Shown in pieces: positions 1 to 6,929 of a stretch of 39,226 nt of DNA. Position 1 is the first letter of the stretch, and every line of letters starts with the position of its first letter. Below the pieces are notes generated by a model. The model saw nothing but the letters and a program-made list of their open reading frames with translations, was not told the origin of the DNA and ran no database searches. The stretch lies in the NCBI GenBank assembly GCA_016197185.1, contig JACPWH010000168.1:1-39226 (forward strand). Reading direction: 5' to 3'. The translations under genes and the position numbers were made by a program. The stretch comes from Ignavibacteriota bacterium (lineage in GTDB: Bacteria; Bacteroidota; Ignavibacteria; Kapaibacteriales; UBA961).

Positions 1-668
1 ACCGTACCTCCACTCATCCCGTTCGGTTTGATTTCAACAATCTTTTCGCTCCACAACACATTGCCAAGTTTTTCAGGATCACGTCCTAATTCAAGAGCTT
101 CCTCTTTTGTTTTTTGTTCCCAAACGAGAGCAAGAACATTACCATTGGGCATTGGTATAATTTCGTGATGTTGCCGAATCAAACTGTCAGAAATAGTATA
201 TGTCCACTCAACAACATCGTCCCAGCTAATTTTTTCAATAATCCCTCAGCCACCCGGAGCATTTAAAACCGCACTGTCAGCAACACCGCTCCTCAAAATC
301 GAACCGTCATTCAGGAGTGAAACCGTAAATCCCGGAATGTATCTGCTATTCCATGAATGTGCCGAATAACCGCATTTATCTATTAAATATGTAGTTGTAT
401 TACGTTCGGGTGCAAAAAGAACATAACCCTCCTGCTGACCTTGTTGATTATATTGAATTAATCCTACAGTCCGTCCATCTGCTTTCAAACTATTCGTTAG
501 AAGAAAAAAAGCACATATAAACAGAACAACCGACTGATAATCTTTAGTGCTACAGGGATATCCCCCCTTTTTCTGTATTGTCATTTTTCGGATGGCTTCC
601 TTCAACTGTTTTTTACCTGAATTTATCTTATTAGTTATCAAATGATATTTTTTACAATCTTCACTCAT
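1..668 (-). pseudogene. Arylsulfotransferase (ASST)-like protein, partial, interrupted by in-frame TGA
   Basis: The minus-strand reading frame from 668 to the left edge resembles the N-terminal part of ASST-family proteins, secreted beta-propeller enzymes that move sulfate between aryl compounds. A hydrophobic segment near residues 45-62 looks like a signal peptide. It is followed by GYVLFAP, TTTYLID, HSW and a propeller-blade pattern. The frame meets TGA at 246-248 directly after APGG. The same frame then continues without another stop to position 3, with typical family sequence (GIIEKISWDDVVEW, QHHEIIPMPNGNVLALVWE, NGMSGG). A GGA glycine codon would fit at the TGA, so this looks like one nonsense substitution or a sequencing error. 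The C-terminal part lies outside the window. The start could be ATG at 668 or ATG at 584. The family call is good; whether the gene is truly broken is open. Confidence 0.7.
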
Positions 669-1283
669 CCTGTTTTACACAGAGTAGTTTTGACTTATCA
701 ACATCATTATTAAACGGTTTACCCCGTAAGTCTAAGAGTTAGAACAGGCAACAAACCTTACATACAAGCACTTATTTTTATTTTTCTCTTTCCTCCGGTT
801 TAAAATCAGAAATACGACATTAATTATTTTAGTTTCAATAGCTTACAAGAATCACGCACACAAGGGGTGTAATTTTTCATAAATACGTCATTGGTAGTGA
901 ATAAGCACTGAATGTAAATTCATCCATCCTTACGGTAATATGCTTGTAATTCTATTCCCCTATTGGAAATGATGTACTGAGTTTGAAATTTGTTTAATAT
1001 TTAATAGCAAAAGAATATGCGTAGTGATTTCTGTTCTACTAATGTGTCTATAATCAAACAAATAAATTCACAAACCTATTTAAAATTTTAGTAATATGAT
1101 GATATGTGCGACAATTTTTGATACTGTTTTTACTTTGAAATTTTGAACGACAACACCTGCTTTAATCTCTGTATCCACATTGAATTTAAGAAAATTAAAC
1201 CATATTCCCGGCTGACAGTGCAATCGTATATCTATACTAAACTTATTTCTTTTAAAAAAATCACAAGACATACCATACGCTAA
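669..1283. other. Intergenic region with no clear gene
   Basis: I see no convincing gene here. The only long minus-strand frame (1080-1310) starts inside the terminator hairpin. Residues 10-45 of that frame (YGM, FKRNK, FNFLKFNVDTE) vaguely recall the C-terminal strands of the outer-membrane protein encoded at 1344-2243 (YGM, RKKN, NAFKIGV). It may therefore be a decayed remnant of a paralogue, but this is weak. The rest is AT-rich without recognisable repeats. Confidence 0.4.
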
Positions 1284-1319
1284 TAAAAAAGTCCGATATG
1301 GTTTTACCATATCGGACTT
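1284..1319 (-). terminator. Rho-independent terminator of the ECF operon
   Basis: A perfect 14-bp stem (1289-1302 with 1306-1319, core AAGTCCGATATGG) with a 3-nt loop is followed on the minus strand by a T run (As at 1284-1290 on the plus strand). It lies about 25 bp after the stop of the outer-membrane protein gene, so it ends the minus-strand operon. Confidence 0.85.
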
Positions 1320-1343
1320 GGAGAATGTTAATCACTCTAAGAA

Positions 1344-2243
1344 TTAGAATGCCATATTCACACCAATTTTAAAAGCATTATAGGTCATTGCAGGAGCAGT
1401 ATTGAAGGGCCAATTCATATTCTTTTTCCGTAATTCGTACATCCCGTATGAAATTCCGTTTTTTAGAATAAAAGCAACGATTGGAGCAGCATTTGGAGAA
1501 GATTTAGAAATTGCACGAACAAAATTATCAGTAGCACCCTGCACTATCCCATCAATTACTTCACTGCCCGCCCAATACCAAAATAAATGTCTCGGAAATA
1601 TTACCGAATACTCATATCCGAGTGTTATACCGGAGTTTTTTGTGAATTGAATTAAAATTCCGGCTTCTGCTTGTTTCCCAAAACGGAAGGTATCATTGAA
1701 TAAATTAACAGTAGCTGCATCAAGAGTATCAGCCGGCAGCGTATTCACTGATAGTCTTGTCCAAAGTGCTGACGTTGCATGATATGGCACAATACTGACA
1801 TCGTTATCTACTTCGTACCCCAATCCTTCTTTATCTCCGAATCCAAAACGTAATATACTTGATTCTATATTTCCGGTTTCAGGCTTAGATGTAGCAAAAT
1901 CTTTCGAGTTATACCCCACAAAAAGACAGGTCATTTTATAATCTATCAAACTCTTACTATATTTATTCTCTTCCTTTTTGGCATACCCGAGACGCAAATC
2001 AAATCCGCCTAAATTTGCAAAAGAAGTTGAGTTTAATTCACGGTGTTTTACCATCGAAATCAGATATGTTGGTTCAATCACAGGACGTTCCTGACGAAAT
2101 TTGAAACTGATATCCGGCAAAAAATCCTCTTTTAAATCTGTCCAATCATCATCGTCATCAGTCATCATAGCAACCGACTTCACGGGTGAACCCGCAAGTA
2201 CTATCCATAGCGCAATAAGCCAAATGGAATATTTTTTTATCAT
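1344..2243 (-). CDS. Putative outer-membrane beta-barrel protein, unknown function
   Basis: This 299-residue protein starts with a signal peptide (MIKKYSIWLIALWIVLAGSP, cleavage probably near VKSVA). An acidic stretch (DDDDDW) follows, then alternating polar and aromatic segments of the kind found in beta-barrels. It ends in NMAF-stop; a C-terminal phenylalanine is the classic signal for insertion into the outer membrane. I recognise no named family. It is the last gene of a minus-strand run beginning with an ECF sigma factor. It lies 41 bp after the DUF4097 gene and just before a strong terminator, so it is probably co-transcribed. Its job may be linked to envelope maintenance or the sensed stress; that is inference from position only. 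Confidence 0.7.
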   Translation of the reverse strand: MIKKYSIWLIALWIVLAGSPVKSVAMMTDDDDDWTDLKEDFLPDISFKFRQERPVIEPTYLISMVKHRELNSTSFANLGGFDLRLGYAKKEENKYSKSLIDYKMTCLFVGYNSKDFATSKPETGNIESSILRFGFGDKEGLGYEVDNDVSIVPYHATSALWTRLSVNTLPADTLDAATVNLFNDTFRFGKQAEAGILIQFTKNSGITLGYEYSVIFPRHLFWYWAGSEVIDGIVQGATDNFVRAISKSSPNAAPIVAFILKNGISYGMYELRKKNMNWPFNTAPAMTYNAFKIGVNMAF

Positions 2244-2284
2244 TGTAAAAGCTCCTCTTTAGAGATAAGAATAAAATTGAAATT

Positions 2285-3697
2285 TCATATTTGATATAGC
2301 CGAACCTTACCGGATTTTATAGTAATTGTTTCATTACCTGTGCCTATTTCACCTCGAAAGACAGTTGCTCCCTTAGCACTTGCAGGTAACTGCAGGTTGG
2401 TTTCAATTCTGTTTTCCTGTGCTTCCAGATTGAGTAGTCCCGAAAATCCTGTTGGAATATTCACACTTGTTGTGCCTTGCTCATTCAAAATAACAGTATT
2501 CTTTGGTAAGCGGGAGCAATTGATTTCTATGGAATTGCCCTTGCCGTTCAGCCAGAGTGAATGTACCTCAGTTGAACGCGATATAATAGTTGAATAATCT
2601 GCTTTTATATTTGCTTTTCCATTCACTTCAGTTATACTTATTTTACCGCTTTGTGTTGTAATTGCTATTTCCCCCGATACTTTTCGCAGAGCAATTTTGG
2701 ATTGCGGTGCATCTATATCTACTTTCCCGATTGCTTCATCAATGCGCACTATACCTGATTTTGTATATGCACTGATTGAAATCGAATCTCCGTGCATTTC
2801 CTTAAGATCTATCGTAGAGTAATCTGCATTTACCGTTGCAGAACCACATTTCTTGATTGAAACAACACCACTTTTGGAAGAAACCCACATACGACCTTTT
2901 ACCTCAGTAATCGATATGGAGGAGTAATTCGATTCAACGGTAACATCCCCTCCTACATCTGAAATCTCAATTGTTGCACTTTTAGATTTAACAAAAGCAC
3001 CTAACCGTAAATTTATTATTTTTATGGAACTATATGGGGCATTTATCTCTACCGCACCATCAAAATCGTTAATGGCAAGCGAGCCGTTTCGAGTAGAAAG
3101 GTTAACCTTATTGCCTTTGCATCCGTTTATTTTTATCGCTCCATAGTCATTTGTTATCTCTTTTAATTGGAAGCAATCACTTACTGTAAGTGTATTACTC
3201 TTACCGGAGGCACGTAATTCTCCGCGAATTCCATCTATCAAAAGTGAAGAGTATCTTGCATTTGTCATAAGGGCATTTAAAGCCGGAACAAATATTTCAA
3301 CTGTAAAATCCTTCTTGAAATAAGAACCGAATTTCAAACCGAAAAAATTGAATTGGTTGTCGTTTTCTTCAGGAGCATTATCTTTAAGTGATACGATAAC
3401 TAATGATGCAGTTATATTTTCCTGTATCTTTATCGAATCAATAAACTGTGTTTCATATTCCTCGTCTGAAGCGGAAATCTTCACTTTTACTGCGATATAT
3501 ATCTCCTGTTTATCCCATGCCTTTACTGTGATTTTAGCACTTGGGAAATTAGAAATCTCAATTTTCTGCGACGAATTAACTGCAATATGTTTATTGATTT
3601 CCTTTGATTTCTCAGCGAATGCAGCTGAATTGCACACACACACCATCAGTATGGAGAATACATATTTTGGCAAATACTCTCTTATAATTTGTTTCAT
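2285..3697 (-). CDS. Exported DUF4097-family beta-helix protein
   Basis: This 470-residue protein has an N-terminal signal peptide (about residues 1-28, ending SAAFA). The rest is a long series of short beta-strand repeats. Units such as GKISITEVNGKANIKADYST recur about every 20-25 residues, alternating GxIxI and DYSxI motifs. This is the pattern of DUF4097 ('putative adhesin') proteins, which fold as a right-handed beta-helix or beta-solenoid. The start codon overlaps the end of the upstream anti-sigma-like gene by 4 bp (ATGA), which indicates translational coupling. DUF4097 proteins often sit next to ECF sigma and anti-sigma pairs or PspC-type proteins and are thought to act in envelope stress responses. 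The molecular role is not established. Confidence 0.85.
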   Translation of the reverse strand: MKQIIREYLPKYVFSILMVCVCNSAAFAEKSKEINKHIAVNSSQKIEISNFPSAKITVKAWDKQEIYIAVKVKISASDEEYETQFIDSIKIQENITASLVIVSLKDNAPEENDNQFNFFGLKFGSYFKKDFTVEIFVPALNALMTNARYSSLLIDGIRGELRASGKSNTLTVSDCFQLKEITNDYGAIKINGCKGNKVNLSTRNGSLAINDFDGAVEINAPYSSIKIINLRLGAFVKSKSATIEISDVGGDVTVESNYSSISITEVKGRMWVSSKSGVVSIKKCGSATVNADYSTIDLKEMHGDSISISAYTKSGIVRIDEAIGKVDIDAPQSKIALRKVSGEIAITTQSGKISITEVNGKANIKADYSTIISRSTEVHSLWLNGKGNSIEINCSRLPKNTVILNEQGTTSVNIPTGFSGLLNLEAQENRIETNLQLPASAKGATVFRGEIGTGNETITIKSGKVRLYQI

Positions 3698-4200
3698 AAA
3701 GGTATCTCTCCATTTTCAATCATTTCTTGAAGAATTGAGAGTTTTTGCCGATAGAGCTGACGAAGTTTTGCTTGTTTCAGACCCGACAAATCACCGCGTT
3801 TTGAGTCCCGTTGGAGAACAGATATTTCTGTATCCAACATAGCTATTTGCTCTTTTCGAGTCTCGAGTATATCAGCATTCTGAGTATTGACTACAGTTTT
3901 TTCAACTGCAGGTACAACTTTTTCAAGCTCTTTAATTGCAGAGCGATAAGCAACATCAAATTTAATATCATCGGGTCGGGAATTGGCAAGTGAACGCTCT
4001 ATGCCTGAATACATACCATACGTAGCAAGCATCAGGATAATAGAAGCAGCAGCACCGTAGATAAAACTTCTTTTATGTAGAAAGAATATAGATTTGCCGT
4101 TTTGCTTTTCCGAGATTTCGTTTTCAATTGTATTCCACATCCGCTCTTGAGCCTTTGGTGTAGGCAAGTCGGAATTTCTGTAAAATTCATCAGGTTTCAT
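3694..4200 (-). CDS. Membrane-anchored anti-sigma-like protein
   Basis: This 168-residue protein has a cytoplasmic N-terminal part (residues 1-45, with PKAQERMWNTIENEI). A single transmembrane segment follows at about 46-66 (FIYGAAASIILMLATYGMYSG). The C-terminal region, about 80-160, is charged and probably a helical coiled coil that would lie in the periplasm. The layout and its position directly downstream of an ECF sigma gene fit an anti-sigma factor. The HxxxCxxC zinc motif of ZAS-type anti-sigma factors is absent, so it would belong to a different class. It overlaps the DUF4097 gene by 4 bp. The assignment is from architecture and context, not from a recognised domain. Confidence 0.65.
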   Translation of the reverse strand: MKPDEFYRNSDLPTPKAQERMWNTIENEISEKQNGKSIFFLHKRSFIYGAAASIILMLATYGMYSGIERSLANSRPDDIKFDVAYRSAIKELEKVVPAVEKTVVNTQNADILETRKEQIAMLDTEISVLQRDSKRGDLSGLKQAKLRQLYRQKLSILQEMIENGEIPL

Positions 4201-4245
4201 AGTTCTACTTTTTTGAATAGTTGTTAAAGTAATTGTTCAATTACA

Positions 4246-4773
4246 TTATATTTCACGTGATTTTTGCCATTGCGTTTGCAAGAACTGTTTTGTTCGAGCG
4301 AGAATCGTTCGAGATGTACTTTCTCCCAGACCTAACATCCTTGCTATTTCTGCATGAGAGTAACCTTCTACTTCATATAACAGAAAAACCATACGTTTCG
4401 TTTCGGAAAGCTCGGCAAGCCATGCTTTCATCAGATCATTCCATTCAAATTCTTCATTAGTATTCACAGACGAATAATCTTCATCATATACAGTTTCGAG
4501 AGGGATTATTGCCATAGTCCGTCTGTCCATTTTCATTTCGTTGAGTGCAAGCCTGAATAGCCATGTTGAGAATTTAGCAGACTTTTCGAACTGACCGATA
4601 TTGATGTACGCTTTAATGAATGCCCGTTGAACCCATTCCTCTACTTGGTCGCTATTGCCCTCAAACTGTCGCATGAATCTATACAGCGGAGTTATGTGGG
4701 CATCGTATAAACGCCGAAAAGCAGCATGGTTCCCTTGTTTGGCTTTTTCAATGTACTGCGATTCGTCGGACAT
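4246..4773 (-). CDS. ECF-family RNA polymerase sigma factor
   Basis: This 175-residue protein has the two-domain ECF layout. Region 2 covers about residues 10-80, with the FRRLYDAHITPLYRFMRQ helix, the EEWVQRAFIKAYINIGQF core-binding helix and TWLFRLALNEMKMDRR. Region 4 covers about residues 110-170, with the helix-turn-helix GYSHAEIARMLGLGESTSRT that reads the -35 element. There is no region 1 or 3. It directs RNA polymerase to a small regulon. It is the first gene of a run (sigma, membrane anti-sigma-like, DUF4097, outer-membrane protein) with a 45-bp gap to the next gene, so autoregulation from its own promoter is likely. No specific ECF subgroup can be assigned by eye. Confidence 0.92.
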   Translation of the reverse strand: MSDESQYIEKAKQGNHAAFRRLYDAHITPLYRFMRQFEGNSDQVEEWVQRAFIKAYINIGQFEKSAKFSTWLFRLALNEMKMDRRTMAIIPLETVYDEDYSSVNTNEEFEWNDLMKAWLAELSETKRMVFLLYEVEGYSHAEIARMLGLGESTSRTILARTKQFLQTQWQKSREI

Positions 4774-5203
4774 AATATTGAATTAAATTTGATTGAATAA
4801 AGAATTATCTGACTTTCAAAGGATTAGATGCAATCGAATGGCAAAACGCTACAAACTTTTTTTATTTTTTTATTTAAGCAGTGCATCTATTCTATAATAA
4901 CAATACATTACAATATACTTATTTTGAACTTAGACTTAATGTTGTGCATAAAAATGTCAGTTCCAAAGCCCTGTTAAGCGGCGATCTGTTTGTAGAGAAC
5001 AATTCAATTTACGTTGTGAAAGCTCCGTAGATACCGACCTGAGATACCTACAACTACTCTTTATCAAATAAATCACTCCTACTTGTGCTTATTTAAATTT
5101 ATGATGCCCCCCCATCTATAAATAGTCGCACCTATTGTGCTGATACTGTACAATTCTTTGTATGATGAAGATTCAACACGTTTTTATAAAACAATAGTTT
5201 CTG
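4774..5203. other. Intergenic region upstream of the ECF operon
   Basis: This non-coding stretch holds the promoter region of the minus-strand ECF operon (AT-rich, 4774-4920). It also contains a degenerate short repeat at about 4979-5050, listed separately. No other gene is visible. Confidence 0.6.
4979..5050 (+). repeat. Degenerate copy of a short dispersed intergenic repeat
   Basis: The stretches CGGCGATCTGTTTGTAGA (4979-4996) and AAAGCTCCGTAGATACCGAC (5019-5038) resemble halves of a short unit, roughly AAGCTCCGTAGGAGCGACCTGTTTGTAG, that I recall as common in intergenic DNA of Bacteroidota-related genomes. Here they are separated and diverged. The identification is from memory and tentative. 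Confidence 0.35.
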
Positions 5204-5211
5204 TATTTTTG
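5204..5211 (+). promoter_or_regulatory. Bacteroidota-type -7 promoter box (TATTTTTG)
   Basis: TATTTTTG followed by TAG matches the TAnnTTTG -7 consensus of Bacteroidota primary sigma factors. It lies about 30 bp upstream of the ATG of the broken acetyltransferase gene (5241). The same TATTTTTGTAG string precedes the YfhO-family gene at 30222. No clear -33 TTTG is visible. Confidence 0.45.
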
Positions 5212-5240
5212 TAGCATTTATCTATATTTCAACAAAAGAT

Positions 5241-5762
5241 ATGAACAATCATCCGTTATTTTCCAAATACACACTCAGTCTGCTGGATAGTACTCATCTT
5301 CAGCAAGTATCAGATTATTACACCCGCAATTTCAGCTATCATAAGGATACAAATTATTAAAATTATCTATAATTCACTAGAACAATGAAAATGAAGAAGT
5401 AAAATTTTAAAAAAAGATAGAAATTTTATTGGCAAAGTTTACAAAAAACCGTTGGTTCATCTAAATCAAAATATATTTATGAACCTGAGCGGGGTGTGTT
5501 TCAAAACGGAAGATTCGGGTATAGTATTGATAGTGAATTTGCAGGGCAAGGAATAATGACTTCTGCCATTAAAGCCATCGTTCACTATGCATTTTCTGAA
5601 CTTCTCTTGCACCGCCTTGAAGCTAATGTTATGCCGCGAAATATCCGCTCTAAACGTGTCCTCGAAAAATGTGGATTTCAAAAATTCGGTTTCTCTCCAA
5701 AATATTTATTCATAAATAATGATTGGGAAGACCATGACAATTATATGATTTTAGCAGAATAA
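5241..5762 (+). pseudogene. RimJ/RimL-like GNAT acetyltransferase, broken by internal deletion and stops
   Basis: The ATG at 5241 opens a 39-codon frame (LSLLDSTHLQQVSDYYTRNF) that looks like the start of a RimJ/RimL-type N-acetyltransferase and ends in TAA at 5358. Several more stops follow. From 5421 the same frame is open again to the TAA at 5760. It reads RGVFQNGRFGYSIDSEFAGQ, then GIMTSAIKAIVHYAF, HRLEANVMPRNIRSKRVLEKCGF and an FINNDWEDHDNY tail. These are the acetyl-CoA-binding Q/RxxGxG/A-type loop and the conserved end of the family. About 60-70 residues expected between the halves (usually including the first core strands) are missing. The 3' part could still be translated from GTG at 5496 as an 88-residue fragment. 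It would lack half of the fold, so it is probably inactive. The aminotransferase starts 4 bp after its stop. Confidence 0.7.
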
Positions 5763-5766
5763 CACT

Positions 5767-6855
5767 ATGAACAAAAACTTTATGGCAAGCCGCATAAGTG
5801 GCTTCGAAAATTCTATTTTCAGTGAAATAAGTGCCCTTGCCCGGCAACATGGAGCAGTAAACCTCGGGCAGGGTTTCCCTGATTTTGACGGACCCGACTC
5901 ACTCAAACGCTCCGCACAAGAAGCAATTCACTCTGGTAAGAATCAATATGCACAAAGCCAGGGCGAACCCGAGCTTCGGCGTGCAATTGCAGAACACAGC
6001 AAACGGTTTTATCCCTCCTTCGGCTGGGAAGTGCCGTTCGCCAAGGCCATCGGCGCGGGTGGCAAGCCACTGGGCCGGCATGCGCAACTTGCAGGTGGGA
6101 TTCCGGTTGCCGTCACTCTTCATGCACCTGATTTTCGTTTCAACCCTATTGAACTAAGTACAGCGTTTACACCCAAAACAAAAGCAATTATTATCAATAC
6201 TCCTCACAATCCAGCAGGAACAGTCTTTACTCATCAAGAACTGATTATGATAGCAGAATTATGCCAGGAATATGATGTTCTTGCAATAACCGATGAAGTG
6301 TATGAACATATCATTTTTAGTGAAGCACAGCATAGGCGTATTGCAGCAATCCCGGGAATGGAAAACAGAACATTGACTATCTCGAGTGCGGGGAAAACCT
6401 TTTCGTTTACAGGATGGAAAGTAGGCTGGACGATTGGTGCTGCTGAATTGCAAACTGCTATTCGTCGCATTCATCAATTCACAGTTTTTGCGACTGCCAC
6501 TCCGTTTCAGTATGCATCTGCTGATGGTTTACGGCTTGGTGATGAATATTACAAAGAACTCTCTGAAGATTATGAATCACGACGAGATTATTTGATGGAT
6601 GTCCTTACCCGGGTCGGTCTGGAGCCTACCAAGCCCGAAGGCGCATATTTTATTATGGCGAATATTGAGAAATACGGTAAGAATCCTGATGAATTTTGTG
6701 AGTGGTTAATAAAAGAAATTGGGGTTGCTGCAATCCCTCCGAAAACATTATACCTTCATGCTAAGGATGCTGCACCGTATGTGCGTTTTACCTTTTGTAA
6801 AAAATGGGAAACGCTTCATGCTGCGGCGGAGAGATTGATGAAACTTGGTGGGTGA
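5767..6855 (+). CDS. Class I/II PLP-dependent aminotransferase (methionine/kynurenine type), internally altered
   Basis: This 362-residue fold-type I aminotransferase is closest in pattern to YbdL and kynurenine-oxoglutarate aminotransferase-like enzymes. These move amino groups from methionine or aromatic amino acids to 2-oxoacids in the cytoplasm. Visible signatures are the substrate-side VNLGQGFPDFDGP, the PLP-contacting NTPHNPAGT, the ITDEVYEH loop, the Schiff-base lysine in SSAGKTFSFTGWKVGW and the carboxylate-binding arginine in PYVRFTF. The stretch between KRFYPSFGWEV and LAGGIPVAVTLHAPDF is about 20 residues shorter than usual. It lacks the expected GATEA-like phosphate loop, NPGDEV and the aromatic EPxYDxY motif. 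In their place is a GC-rich sequence (see 6021-6112). As written, the enzyme is probably inactive or misassembled. It follows the broken GNAT gene by 4 bp. Confidence 0.85.
   Translation: MNKNFMASRISGFENSIFSEISALARQHGAVNLGQGFPDFDGPDSLKRSAQEAIHSGKNQYAQSQGEPELRRAIAEHSKRFYPSFGWEVPFAKAIGAGGKPLGRHAQLAGGIPVAVTLHAPDFRFNPIELSTAFTPKTKAIIINTPHNPAGTVFTHQELIMIAELCQEYDVLAITDEVYEHIIFSEAQHRRIAAIPGMENRTLTISSAGKTFSFTGWKVGWTIGAAELQTAIRRIHQFTVFATATPFQYASADGLRLGDEYYKELSEDYESRRDYLMDVLTRVGLEPTKPEGAYFIMANIEKYGKNPDEFCEWLIKEIGVAAIPPKTLYLHAKDAAPYVRFTFCKKWETLHAAAERLMKLGG
6021..6112 (+). other. GC-rich anomalous patch inside the aminotransferase gene
   Basis: The 81 bases from 6031 to 6111 are about 69% G+C by hand count, in a gene and window that are clearly AT-leaning. 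The patch encodes VPFAKAIGAGGKPLGRHAQ in frame. It sits where the family's phosphate-binding and NPGDEV motifs should be. It may be a chimeric assembly join, a short recombination tract from a GC-rich homologue, or a deletion with filler. Confidence 0.6.
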
Positions 6856-6862
6856 AAATAAA

Positions 6863-6900
6863 AAAGACCTTGAAGGTTTTCGAAAACCTTCAAGGTCTTT
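6863..6900. terminator. Bidirectional terminator, AACCTTCAAGGTT-type palindrome
   Basis: A perfect 38-bp palindrome (AAAGACCTTGAAGGTTTT, mirrored about 6881/6882) lies between two converging genes and is flanked by A and T runs, so it can end transcription both ways. Its core is shared with the palindrome at 20183-20215, pointing to a dispersed repeat family used as a terminator. Confidence 0.8.
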
Positions 6901-6929
6901 CTATAATTAAGCTATAAAGTACTATATTA

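Noticed and set aside
246-248. UGA read as glycine (alternative genetic code)
   Set aside because: TGA would restore the arylsulfotransferase frame as Gly, but purS ends properly in TGA overlapping purQ. A code change is not supported; mutation or error is simpler.
3348-3842. 164-codon plus-strand frame inside the DUF4097 gene
   Set aside because: Antisense shadow of a well-supported gene with coupled neighbours.
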